A stretch of DNA of 64,000 bases from Eunapius fragilis (lineage: Eukaryota > Porifera > Demospongiae > Spongillida > Spongillidae). Where the stretch lies: positions 6,571,372-6,635,371 of the forward strand of contig OY811976.1 in assembly GCA_963681505.1 (NCBI GenBank). Reading direction: 5' to 3'. The notes under the pieces were generated by a model, which was not told where the DNA came from, made no database searches, and worked only from the letters and a program-made list of their open reading frames with translations. Of this stretch, positions 49,601 through 60,271 are shown piece by piece (the first letter of the stretch is position 1; the number at the start of each line of letters is the position of its first letter). A program made the translations under genes and the position numbers.

Positions 49601-52600
49601 ATTTGTACTGCCACAATCGCTAAATTTGTTCTGCTGGAATTGCTAAATTAGTACTGTCACAATCGCTAAATTAGTTCTGCCACTAACCCAAATTTGTTCT
49701 GCCGGAATCGCTAAATTTCTTGTTGCAATCACTACATTTCCTTTGCCACAATCGCTAATTTTATTCTGCTGGAATCGCTAAATTTGAACTGCCACTAACG
49801 CTAAATTTGTTCTGCCGGAATCGCTGGATTTGTACTGCCGGAATTGCTAAATTTGTACTGCCACAATCGCTAAATTTGTTCTGCCGGAATCGCTAAATTT
49901 GTACTGCCACAATCGCTAAATTTGTTCTGCCGGAATCGCTAAATTTGTACTGCCACAATCGCTAAATATGTTCTGCTGGAATCGCTAAATTTGTACTGTC
50001 ACAATCGCTAAATTTGTTCTGCCACTAACCTAAGTTTGTTCTGCCGGAATCGCTAAATTTCTTGTTGCAATCACTACATTTCCTTTGCCACAATCGTTAA
50101 ATTTATTCTGCCGGAATCGCTAAATTTGTACTGCCACTAACGCTAAGTTTGCTCTGCCGGAATCGCTAGATTTGTACTGCCACAAACGCTAAATTTGTAC
50201 TGCCACATTTGCTTAATTTGTTCTGCCGGAATCGCTAAATTTGTACTGCCACAATCGTTAAATTTGTTCTGCCACAAAAGCTAAATTTGTTCTGCTGGAA
50301 TCGCTAAATTTGTGGTTGCAATCACAACATTTCTTTAGCTGCAATTGCTAAAATTGTTCTGCCACAATCGCTAAATTCGTACTGCCGGAATCGCTAAATT
50401 TGTACTGCCACAATCGCTAAATTTGTTCTGCCACAAACGCTAAATTTGCTCTGCCACAAACTCTAAATTTGTTCTGCCAGAATCGCTAAATTTGTTGTTG
50501 CAATCACTACATTTCTTTTGATGCAATCGCTAAATTTGTTCTGCTGGAATCGCTAAATTTGTACATGTAGTGTCAAAATTGCTGTTTTGCTGCAAACACT
50601 AAATTTGTTATGCTGAAATCGCTAAACATGTTCTGATGCAATCGCTACATTTGTTCTGCACCAAACGCTTTATCTGCACTGTTCCTACCAGCGACCTACC
50701 AGGCCACCATAAATACATGTACCTGCACATGCACTGTGACTTTTCCTACAGTTGTATAGTACAAGGACAATGATCCCAGGGTTTCATCAATGGAGGGGAA
50801 CATTTGCCCCTTTGTCATACGTGTAGATGTGCCCAAGTAGTCAATACATTACATAACGTCAAAAAACGGAGAGTGCTTAACTTTCACCCGACCTGACTGG
50901 AGTAGATTTGTAGCCAAATGTGATCCACATGCAATACGTATCATAAGACTCATTCAAAAAGTGATTCAACTGGATGCAGAATTGCTCTGGTACAAACTGA
51001 AGTTCCATAACCATGCAATGACATCATTATTAAGAAAACACTGCTGCCATTCACCAACACCCAGAGGCATAACATACATGTACATGTAGATGGCCAGCAG
51101 ACACAAGTGACAGACACACACATCACACCTATAATCTGTTCTCACCTTCACTAAACGAGTTGCTGTTGATGTTGGCTTTGAAAGGTTGATGATAGCCTTG
51201 AAAAAGAACAAGCATATGATGGTGTGCATTAATAGAGATGGCCTATTTATACAAGCCACCAATGACATGCCTTTTTGATTACCCATTTAAGGTAACATGT
51301 ACTTTGAGTTTAGATACAACATGATTGCTTTAATAATTAATGCAAGTATTCAACTTCCAAAAATATTCTATTTGTTAACAAATCATTATGATATTCCCCA
51401 GTGGTGAGATCAATGTCCTTTGTGATGATTACATCAGATCCTTGTACAATGTACATGTACATGTAATACATGTCAAGTTACATACATGTAAGGGTACAAT
51501 GTAGGTGTTAGAAACAATGCTGTTATTTAGGTTGGCCGAACTCAATATGTCTATGATATCGCCAAATGTGGATAATGGGTCCATACCTGGTCCCCAGGCC
51601 ATACATCACTCGGCTCACCTGCGTCAATGTACTCTTTCCTGCACCAGAATGGCCACACAACACAACCTTTCCGTAAGAGTCAGCAGGAAAGTTGGTGCAT
51701 GTTTTCACCATCTGGTTAAACACACCAAGAGACTTGTACCCAGCAACCATCATGGCTGTACGTCCTTCACTGTTCTTCAGATTGATGTCAATACCAGGAT
51801 GGGACAGGAGTGCTCTAACACAGCCGGCCATACTGTCTTTGGTAGCCTGATCGTATTCACGATCCCTGGCAGCTAGATGTAGTGCAGTGTCTTTATCCTG
51901 GTGGTAAGAGCAATAACCTCACTGTCAATGAATAACATTACAGGCCATCAATAAAGTCAGCCAACAAACATATATTGCTGGAAGAGCACTTACCACATCC
52001 ATACAAGGTACCTAATCATGGCTGAGTGTCATAACTCCATCTAATGCCTCCCTATATACATGTACTTATACATGTACTGGCACAGACATGCACATGACAT
52101 AATTAGCAAGACAGCATAACACCACTTGTAACCTATGTAAACAAAACTGAATTGTATAATGAGACAAAAAAGGGTCCTACAGTAAGGTAAAAACATTCAT
52201 TGTAGAAAAATACTGGCATTAATACATGTAATTTCTATTGTAACAACCCCTACCCTCACCACTCCACCCAGCCTGTTTAGTTACACACATACAAAGTCAG
52301 AGGCAGCTGGGGGGGAGGGGGGGGCCTATGGGCCTTAGCCTCCCCCTCCTCCCCAGGCTCTGGTGCCCCAGTCCCCCCACTTCCATTCCCTTCAATTACA
52401 ACAATGCAAAGAGATTACAACATGTGGCTGTAGTTGGTAGCATAATTTAGCTTCTAGCGCTCGCTTGCATGCATAAACAAGGATCATTAGCAACAAAGGA
52501 TAAAGTGCCACGCCCCCTTTTGGTACCCCTCGTTTGCTAGGCCCCACCCCTTGGTAGATCCTGGGGCCACCTCTGTAAGGGCAACACCATTCTCCCTATA

Positions 52601-55600
52601 CACTAGTGTTTGTGGCTGGACACATTCATACACCAAACCAAATACAATTAATTACTGCATCTTTGAAGCCATACAAATTCACACCATGGCTCACTACCAT
52701 GCTGCTACAGTCACAATATTCCACTCACAGATCACTCTCACAGTCCACATACATCACAAGTACACAAATTAGCAACAGACATTGAACTGGCCTAGAACTA
52801 CTCACTTTGTCCTGTGTGTTGGCCTGGGCACCCTTCTCTAGCAATATTTTCACACACTCCACATGTCCATTCCCAGATGCCCACATTAGTGCTGTATATC
52901 CGTCCTGTTATAGAGAATGGCATATCAGTGTACCATGAAGGTCAGACATGACCTACCCTTCAAACCCTTCTCTGCCATCACAGTACACACACAAACAACA
53001 GGACACACCCACTACAGGTAAACAACTGTAGTACGGTTGGTGGGCGTGTCCTCATCCCCAGTCCACACTACACCAAATTTGCAATGAATAAAAAGTGGTG
53101 GGTGGGTCAGCCACAAGGGGAGGAGGAGGGGTGGGATATGGAGGGTAACACAGAAGGGAGGGGAGGGGAGTGAGTGAGGAGTGGGGAGGGGAGGGAGGTG
53201 AGGAAGTGGGAGGGAGGGGAGGGGAGGGGAGAAAAGGAAGGGTAGGGGAGGGGAGGTAGGGTGGGGGAGGGGAGGAGAGGGGAGGGGATGGGGGGGAGGG
53301 AGGGAAAGAGGGAAGGTGGGAGGGAGAGAGAGAAGGAAGGAGGGAGGAGAGGGATGGAGGGAGAGAATAGCATAATTTAGCTTCTAGCGCTCGCTTGCAT
53401 GCATAAACAAGGATTATTAGCAACAAAGGATAAAGTGCCACACATGACCTACCCATCAAACCCTTCTCTGCCATCACAGTACACACACACAAACAACAGG
53501 ACACACACACCACAGGTAAACAACTGTGGTACAATTGGTGGGCGTGTGCCTCGTCCCCAGTCCATACTACACCAAATTTGCAATGAATAAAAAGTGGTGG
53601 GTGGGTCAGCCACAAGGGGAGTAGGAGGGGTGGGATATGGAGGGTAGGGCAATGACAAGGGGAAGGACATACACAGTGGGGAGGGGAGGGATGGAGGGGA
53701 GGGATGGAGAGAGAGGGAGGGGAGAGATGGAGGGAGGGATGGAGGGAGAGAGGGAGGGAGGGAGGGAGGAAAGGGAGAGGGGATGGCCGGGATGGGAAGG
53801 AGGGCGATAGGAGAGGTAGGGGAGGGAGGGAAAAGGAGGGGAGGGGAGGGGAGGGGAGGGATGGAGGGAGGGAGGAGGGAGGGAGGGAGGGAGGAAAGGT
53901 AGTGGGGATGGCCGGGATGGGAAGGAGGGCGATAGGAGAGGGAGGGGAGAGAGGGAAGGGGAGGGGAGGCGAGGGGAGGGAAAGGAGGGAGGGGAGGGAT
54001 GGGAGGGGAGGGAGGGGAGGGGAGGGCAGAGAGGGAGGGTTTGGAAGGGGATGAAGGGGGGAGGGTAGGGGAGGAGAGGGAAGGGAGGGGAGGAGTGGGA
54101 AGGGAGGGAGGGAAAGAGGGACGGAGGGAGGCAGGGAGGGAGAGAGAGGGAGGGGTGGAGGGAGGGGGGAGGGAGGGAGGGAAGGAGGGAGGAAAGGGAA
54201 TGGCCGGGATTGGAAGGAGGGCGATAGGAGAGGTAGGGGAGGGAGGGAAGGGGAGGGGAGGGGAGGGGAGGGGAGGGGAGGGGAGGGAAAGGAGGGAGGG
54301 GAGGCGAGGGAGGGGAGGAGAGGGGAGGGAGGGGAGGGGAGGGAGGGGAGGGGAGGGGAGGAGAGGGGAGGGAGGGGAGGGGAGGGAGGGGAGGAGTGGG
54401 AAGAGAGGGAGGGAAAAGGGAGGAAGGGAGGCAGGGAGGGAGAGAGGGGGAGGGGTGGAGGGAGGGGGAGGGTAGGAGGGAGGGAGGGAGGGAGGGAGGA
54501 GGGAGGGAGGGAGGGAGGGAGGGAGGGAGGGAGGGGAGGTGAAAGCTAGAGGCAGGTATAGACGAAGTTATAAATGTCCAGGCTGGATTTTGTTTACAAT
54601 AAACACCCATCCTAATAGTGTAAAAACCATCCTGAGATTGAGCGTCCAGGGTGGTGGGAATAGATATGGTTCTATCCTGTTTCTGCGGAACATAACCATA
54701 TTGGAACAATAACAATATTCATACCTTCATATGCGGGTATTCTTTCAACAAAACCAGGGTAGAACTACATGGATTCCACCACCCTGGACGCTCAATCCCA
54801 GGATGGTTTTTTAAATTATTAGGATAGGTGTCTGTTATAAACAAAATCCAGGCTGGACGATTAAAACTTTTTCCTGTAAGAGGGAACATTGGTCCTTAGC
54901 CTCCCCCTCCTCCCCAGGCTATGGTGCCCCCTTCCCCCCACCTCCATTCCCTTCAAATACAACAATGCAAAGATATTACAACATGTGGTTGTAGTTGGTA
55001 GCATAATTTAGCTTCTAGCGCTCGCTTGCATGCATAGACAAGGATCATTAGCAACAAAGAATAAAGTGCCACACCCCCTTCGGTGCCCCTGGTTTGCTAG
55101 GCCCCACCCCTTGGTACATCCTGGGGCCACCTCTGTAAGGGCAACACCATTCTCCCTATACACTGATGTTTGTGGCTGGACACATTCATACAACAAACCA
55201 AATACAATTAATTACTGCATCTTTGAAGCCATACAAATTCACACCATGGCTCACTGCCATGCTGCTACAGTCACAATATTCCACTCACAGATCACTCTCA
55301 CAGTCCACATACACCACAAGTACACAAATTACCAAGAGACATTGAACTGGCATGGTACTACTCACCTTGTTCTGAGTGTTGGCCGGGGCACCCCTCTCTA
55401 GCAATATTTTCACAAATTCTACATATCCATATCTTGATGCCCTCATTAGTGCTGTAGATCCGTCCTGTTATAGAGAATGGCATATCAGTGTACCATGAAG
55501 GTCAGACATGACCTACCCCTCAAACCCCTCTCTGCCATCACAGTACACACACACAAACAACAGGACACACCCACAACAGGTAAACAACTGTGGTACGGTT

Positions 55601-58600
55601 GGTGGGCGTGTGCCTCGTCCCCAATTGGTAGCATAATTTAGCTTCTAGCGCTCGCTTTCATGCATAAACAAGGATTATTAGCAACAAAGGATAAAGCGCC
55701 ACGCCCCCTTTTGGTGCCCCTCGTATGCTTGGCCCCTCCCCTTGGTAGATCCTGGGGCCACCTCTGTAAGGGCAACACCATTCTCCCTATACACTGGTGT
55801 TTGTGGCTGGACACATTCATACACCAAACCAAATACAATTAATTACAGCATCTTTGAAGCCATACAAATTGACACCATGGCTCACTGCCATGCTGCTACA
55901 GTCACAATATTCCACTCACAGATCACTCTCACAGTCCACATATATCACAAGTACACAAATTAGCAACAGACATTGAACTGGCCTAGAACTACTCACTTTG
56001 TCCTGTGTGTTGGCCTGGGCACCCTTCTCTAGCAATATTTTCACACACTCCACATGTCCATTACTTGATGCCAACATTAGTGCTGTCCATCCGTACTGTT
56101 ATAGAGAATGGCATATCAGTGTACCATGAAGGTCAGACATGACCTACCCTTCAAACCCTTCTCTGCCATCACAGTACACACACACAAACAACAGGACACA
56201 CCCACTACAGGTAAACAACTGTGGCACGGTTGGTGGGCGTGTCCTCGTCCCCAGTCCACACTACACCAAATTTGCAATGAATAAAAAGTGGTGGGTGGGT
56301 CAGCCACTAGGGGAGGAGGAGGGGTGGGATATGGAGGGTAACACAGAAGGGAGGGGAGGGGAGGGGAGTGAGTGAGGAGTGGGGAGGGGAGGGAGGTGAG
56401 GAAGTGGGAGGGAGGGGAGGGGAGTGGAGAAAAGGTAAGGTGGGGGAGGGGAGGGGAGGTAGGGTGGGGGAGGGGAGGAGAGGGGAGGGGAGGGATGGGA
56501 GGGAGGGAGGGAAAGAGGGAAGGTGGGAGGGAGAGAGAGAAGGAAGGAGGGAGGAGAGGGATGGAGGGAGAGAATAGCATAATTTAGCTTCTAGCGCTCG
56601 CTTGCATGCATAAACAAGGATTATTAGCAACAAAGGATAAAGTGCCACACATGACCTACCCATCAAACCCTTCTCTGCCATCACAGTACACACACACAAA
56701 CAACAGGACACACACACCACAGGTAAACAACTGTGGTACAATTGGTGGGCGTGTGCCTCGTCCCCAGTCCATACTACACCAAATATACAATGAATAAAAA
56801 GTGGTGGGTGGGTCAGCCACAAAGGGAGGAGGAGGTGTGGGATATGGAGGGTAGGGCAATGACAAGGGGAAGGACATACACAGTGGGGAGGGGAGGGATG
56901 GAGAGAGAGGGAGGGGAGGGATGGAGGGAGGGATGGAGGGAGAGAGGGAGGGAGGGAGGGTGGGAGGGAGGGAGGAAAGGGAGAGGGGAAGGCCGGGATG
57001 GGAAGGAGGGCGATAGAAGAGGTAGGGGAGGGAGGGAAGGGGAGGGGAGGGGAGGGGAGGGATGGAGGGAGGGAGGGAGGAAGGGAGGGAGGGAGGGAGG
57101 AAAGGTAGTGGGGATGGCCAGGATGGGAAGGAGGGCGATAGGAGAGGGAGGGGAGAGAGGGAAGGGGAGGGGAGGGGAGGGAAAGGAGGGAGGGGAGGGG
57201 AGGGAGGGGAGGTGAGGGGAGGGAGTGGAGGGGAGGGGAGGGGAGGGAGGGGAGGGAAGGGAGGGTTTGGAAGGGGATGAAGGGGGGAGGGGAGGGGAGG
57301 AGAGGGAAGGGAGGGGAGGAGTGGGAAGGGAGGGAGGGAAAGAGGGAGGGAGGGAGGCAGGGAGGGAGAGAGAGGGAGGGGAGGAGTGGGAAGGGAGGGA
57401 GGGAAAGAGGGAGGGAGGGAGGCAGGGAGGGAGAGAGAGGGAGGGGTGGAGGGAGGGGAAGAGGGAGGGAGGGAAGGAGGGAGGAAAGGGAATGGCCGGG
57501 ATGGGAAGGAGGGCGATAGGAGAGGTAGGGGAGGGAGGGAAGGGGAGGGGAGGGGAGGGGAGGGGAGGGGAGGGAAAGGAGGGAGGGGAGGGGAGGGATG
57601 GGAGGGGAGGGGAGGGAGGGGAGGGGAGTGAGGGGAGGGGAGGGAGGGGAGGGTTTGGAAGGGGATGAAGGGGGGAGGGGAGGGGAGGAGAGGGAAGGGA
57701 GGGGAGGAGTGGGAAGGGAGGGAGGGAAAAGGGAGGAAGGGAGGCAGGGAGGGAGAGAGGGGGAGGGGTGGAGGGAGGGGGAGGGAGGGAGGGAGGGAGG
57801 GAGGGAGGGAGGGAGGGAGGGAGGGAGGGAGGGAGGGAGGGGAGGTGAAAGCTTGAGGCAGGTATAGACGAAGTTATAAATGTCCAGGCTGGATTTTGTT
57901 TACAATAAACACCCATCCTAATAGTGTAAAAACCATCCTGAGATTGAGCGTCCAGGTTGGTGGGAATAGATATGTTTCTATCCTGTTTCTGCGGAACAAA
58001 AACCATATTGGAACAATAATAATATTCATACCTTCATATGCGGGTATTCTTTCAACAAAACCAGGGTAGAACTACATGGATTCCACCACCCTGGACGCTC
58101 AATCCCAGGATGGTTTTTTAAATTATTAGGATAGGTGTCTGTTATAAACAAAATCCAGGCTGGACGTTTATAACTTTTTCCTGTAAGAGGGAAGGTTGGT
58201 CCTTAGCCTCCCCCTCCTCCCCAGGCTATGGTGCCCCCTTCCTACCACCTCCATTCCCTTCAATTACAACAATGCAAAGAGATTACAACATGTGGTTGTA
58301 GTTGGTAGCATAATATAGCTTCTAGCGCTCGCTTGCATGCATAGACAAGGATCATTAGCAACAAAGAATAAAGTGCCACACCCCCTTTGGTGCCCCTGGT
58401 TTGCTAGGCCCCACCCCTTGGTACATCCTGGGGCCACCTCTGTAAGGGCAACACCATTCTCCCTATTGTCTATTTGCATCCGTGTGTACACCTGTACACA
58501 TATTGGGTAATATGTGTACAGGGAAGCACAAATTACTTACCCTACCTTATCTTTGTAAGTAATCACATTTGTCATTCAAAAATCAATATATGAGTACACA

Positions 58601-60254
58601 ACAGATAATTAATTGATGGTCACTAATAATTCAAATTATTTGATTGTTATCTGACAGATAAACCACATTAGAAAAACAAAGAAAACTGTGCATGCGACTG
58701 AGGTGTACGTGTACACAGAGCAAGAGGATGTGTTGACAGTGGAGGCACGAAGGCTCGAATAGTGGAGGTGCAAATGGTGGAGGTACGAGTAGTGAAGGTG
58801 CAAATAGTGGGAGCGCGAATAGTGGAGGCACAAGTAGAGGAGGTACGAGCACTGAAAGCTTGAATAGTGGAGGCATAAATGGTGGAGGTACGAGTAGTGA
58901 AGGTGCAAATAGTGGTAGCGCGAATAGTGGAGGCGCAAGTAGAGGAGGTACGAGCACTGAAAGCTCGAATAGTGGAGGCATAAATGGTGGAGGCGCGAAT
59001 AGTGGAGGCGCGAGTAGAGAAGGCACGATCGAGCACTGAAGGCTCGAATAGTGGAGGCACAAATGGTGGAGGCGCGAATAGTGGAGGCGCAAGCACTGAA
59101 GGTGCAAATAGTGAAAGCGTGAGTAGTGGAGGCATGGTAGGGAATTCGAAGTGGCAGAGGAAGTGCAAGTAGAGGTAGAGGAAGTGCAAGTAGAGGTATA
59201 GGAAGTGCAAGTGGAGGTAGAGGAAGTGCAAGTAGAGGTAGAGGGAGTGCAAGTAGGAGTGAAGGAGTAAAACCTCAAAACCTAAAGCTGCAGTCTGCCC
59301 TGAGATGGTGGAGTGATACAAACATGATCATTTAGCATTGTTGCTGTTTTTTGATACACAAGTGATTGAATTTGCATGATTCTTTTGCAATGAACATCAT
59401 TTTCCTACATAGGACTAATTTGTGTACACCTGTACACATTTTACTGCAAAACTTTCCTGATATAACTGCATGAATAATTTCATATTACATAGTTACTATA
59501 TCATGCCCTCTATCACTTTCAATACTCATTTGAAAACAGTATACTACTATAGTGAAGCAATGTAATATGTGTACAGGCGTACACAAATTAGAGCATATGA
59601 CTGTAAAAGTGATTACCAAAAAGAAACAGCATTTGTTTGATGTACATACAAAACAAACTATGTGGATAAAATTTGACTTATTGAGAATGTTCCCATCATG
59701 TTTGTTTTAATCTCTAACTTTTACAGTGTTCTGCAGTGCTATAGATAACAGGATTAAGAGTTGTTATTGCAATTAGCCAAAATTAGCATATTCATGACAC
59801 ACTTAACCACAAGTTAACACCACCATAGCGGGTATAGATTTTCACAAGTTGTGTAAAATGACCACTGCTGGTATGAGATGTAATGCAGCAAAATGAAAGG
59901 AGTAATTTGTGTACCACTGTACACATTTTAGGATGCAAATAGACACTATACACTGGTGTTTGTGGTTGGACACATTCATACACCAAACCAAATACAATTA
60001 ATTACTGCATCTTTGAAGCCATACAAATTCACACCATGGCTCACTGCCATGCTGCTACAGTCACAATATTCCACTCACAGATCACTCTCACAGTCCACAT
60101 ATATCACAAGTACACAAATCAGCAACAGACATTGAACTGGCCTAGAACTACTCACTTTGTCCTGTGTGTTGGCCTGGGCACCCTTCTCTAGCAATATTTT
60201 CACACACTCCACATGTCCATTACTTGATGCCAACATTAGTGCTGTATATCCGTC
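43378..60254 (-). CDS. ROCO gene 2: ankyrin-Roc-COR-Death paralogue, 3' ten exons (5' end beyond the window)
   Basis: Exons in transcript order: 60254-60156, 56095-55997, 55464-55366, 52904-52806, 51897-51619, 51196-51146, 45966-44394, 44338-44276, 44093-44037, 43640-43378. They sum to 2682 bp, 894 codons with the stop, and all joins keep frame. The product has four homogenised ankyrin repeats in view, a fifth joined to the P-loop, intact Roc (GHSGAGKS, DLAG, THAD), COR, two short linkers and a divergent Death domain. No start exon or capping repeat like that of gene 1 is seen up to 64000, so the gene must extend rightward. It lies in the same orientation as gene 1 and is evidently its tandem duplicate. 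It is the likely functional copy. Confidence 0.85.
43674..43970. repeat. 26-28-bp minisatellite
   Basis: About eleven units of ACATGTACATGTGGCCCCCC plus ATACATA, in the intron before the Death exon. The core ACATGTACATGT is self-complementary. Confidence 0.95.
44037..44093 (-). CDS. ROCO gene 2: extra 19-residue linker exon
   Basis: 57 bp, phase 1-1, acceptor CTTCTGCAG, donor GTCAGTTT. Encodes SSSPLLSKFVGQAMPHLE, clearly a duplicate of the neighbouring linker exon (both contain GQAMP.L). No counterpart is recognised in gene 1. Confidence 0.7.
44276..44338 (-). CDS. ROCO gene 2: 21-residue linker exon
   Basis: 63 bp, phase 1-1; counterpart of 17383-17321. Confidence 0.75.
44394..45966 (-). 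CDS. ROCO gene 2: Roc (C-terminal part) and COR exon, open
   Basis: 1573 bp, open throughout. DLAGHNHYFSS (G3) and GTHADQLTPE (G4-like) mark Roc; COR follows after HEVNKDVISM. It differs from gene 1 by scattered substitutions, two extra codons (Phe in QFFFTP, Gly in TGGVAT), and Leu TTG where gene 1 has TAG. Confidence 0.9.
46252..46540 (-). pseudogene. C-terminal fragment of a retroelement protein, copy 2
   Basis: The frame has FSQVATCLSIHGNTSKSMAL and LFGRLSHSLIRSNARAILSR, aligning with copies at 39793 and 47377 (LYGRLNLVLVRANARALLSR; LSHLNMSLVRSVARAI). Confidence 0.5.
46690..47030. other. Leader-like segment related to 37040-37330
   Basis: Shares ACCGTGTGGTTGTTGAGAA, CCCAGTC, a TCTTCTTATTCTTC tract and ATAACTC in the same order as 37040-37330. 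Confidence 0.5.
47040..47325. mobile_element. Fold-back MITE, family F, copy 2
   Basis: The same ACAAGTAAATAAAAACATTC ends as 40138-40433. The arms are about 130 bp and nearly perfect. Outer 60 bp and the GGTGGTGTAAAAAGCA block are conserved between copies while the inner stem differs, yet stays self-complementary within each copy. Confidence 0.9.
47377..47658 (-). pseudogene. C-terminal fragment of a retroelement protein, copy 3
   Basis: Open frame with RKHVANDTRCQEFGWTCIPL, AVETYGNWGKEAQSVFSRLA and LSHLNMSLVRSVARAIMGRE. The best preserved of the three copies. Confidence 0.55.
48490..50680. repeat. 23-bp satellite array with higher-order structure
   Basis: About 95 units alternating between AATCGCTAAATTTGTTCTGC and AATCGCTAAATTTGTACTGC types, giving a 46-bp dimer. 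A variant block (TTGTTGCAATCACTACATTT) recurs at about 48785, 49165, 49720, 50060, 50310 and 50495. Contiguous units with no spacers, so not CRISPR-like. Confidence 0.95.
51146..51196 (-). CDS. ROCO gene 2: 17-residue Roc exon
   Basis: 51 bp, phase 0. AIINLSKPTSTATRLVK; two residues longer than in gene 1. Confidence 0.8.
51619..51897 (-). CDS. ROCO gene 2: last ankyrin repeat plus Roc P-loop exon
   Basis: 279 bp, phase 0, acceptor TTACCACCAG, donor GTGAGC. DKDTALHLAARDREYDQATK, then an ankyrin unit and VVLCGHSGAGKSTLTQ. Ten residues longer than gene 1 in the first ankyrin loop. Confidence 0.85.
52806..52904 (-). CDS. ROCO gene 2: ankyrin exon
   Basis: 99 bp, phase 0. DGYTALMWASGNGHVECVKI then LLEKGAQANTQDK. 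Confidence 0.85.
53150..53370. repeat. G-rich purine tract
   Basis: Plus-strand GGGA/GGGGA tract. It abuts a truncated module piece (TAGCATAATTTAGCTTCTAG) whose junction AAAGTGCCAC/ACATGACCTA recurs at about 56647 and 62743. Confidence 0.95.
53680..54540. repeat. G-rich purine tract, about 860 bp
   Basis: GGGAGG/GGGGA with recurring landmarks GGGATGGCCGGGATGGGAAG and GGTTTGGAAGGGGATGAAGG. Confidence 0.95.
54567..54867. mobile_element. Hairpin element, family H, copy b
   Basis: As 28811-29124; GTCCAGGCTGGATTTTGTTT on the left, mirrored on the right. Confidence 0.8.
55366..55464 (-). CDS. ROCO gene 2: ankyrin exon
   Basis: 99 bp, phase 0. DGSTALMRASRYGYVEFVKI then LLERGAPANTQNK. It lacks the usual Cys (VEF for VEC). 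Confidence 0.85.
55997..56095 (-). CDS. ROCO gene 2: ankyrin exon
   Basis: 99 bp, phase 0. YGWTALMLASSNGHVECVKI then LLEKGAQANTQDK. Only about 0.5 kb of intron separates it from the next exon because the intron module here is shortened (junction near 55624). Confidence 0.85.
56340..56572. repeat. G-rich purine tract
   Basis: Near-copy of 53150-53370. Confidence 0.95.
56883..57845. repeat. G-rich purine tract, about 960 bp
   Basis: Near-copy of 53680-54540 with internal length differences. Confidence 0.95.
57873..58174. mobile_element. Hairpin element, family H, copy c
   Basis: As copy b, again directly beside the purine tract. Confidence 0.8.
58467..59945. mobile_element. 1479-bp element with 15-bp TIRs and internal GTGTACA palindromes
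   Basis: The ends are TGTCTATTTGCATCC and its exact reverse complement. CTAT is present on both sides (58463-58466 and 59946-59949). Sister modules carry the empty sequence TCTCCCTATACACTGG, so the insertion is clear. Palindromic GTGTACACCTGTACACA-like motifs occur near both ends and in the middle (about 58490, 59422, 59570, 59908). A 15-bp-based repeat fills 58740-59240. No transposase; superfamily not assigned. Confidence 0.85.
58730..59245 (+). repeat. 15-bp-based coding-like tandem repeat
   Basis: Units of the type AATAGTGGAGGCGCG; one plus frame reads NSGGANGGGTSSEGANSG and is open from about 58751 to a TGA near 59037. The minus strand is also open over 215 codons, as expected for such a repeat. 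Confidence 0.8.
60156..60254 (-). CDS. ROCO gene 2: ankyrin exon, most upstream in view
   Basis: 99 bp, phase 0. DGYTALMLASSNGHVECVKI then LLEKGAQANTQDK. An earlier exon must lie beyond 64000. Confidence 0.85.
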
Positions 60255-60271
60255 CTGTTATAGAGAATGGC

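Larger units (their letters stand above)
45969..51145. other. ROCO gene 2 intron, 5.2 kb, repeat-filled
   Basis: Holds three retroelement pieces (46252-47658), a fold-back MITE (47040-47325), unassigned DNA at 47660-48480 with a CA run near 48005-48025, and the 23-bp satellite (48490-50680). The corresponding intron of gene 1 is only 1.4 kb. Confidence 0.8.

Noticed and set aside
48490-50680. CRISPR-like array
   Set aside because: Units are contiguous without unique spacers and the context is an animal intron; it is a satellite.
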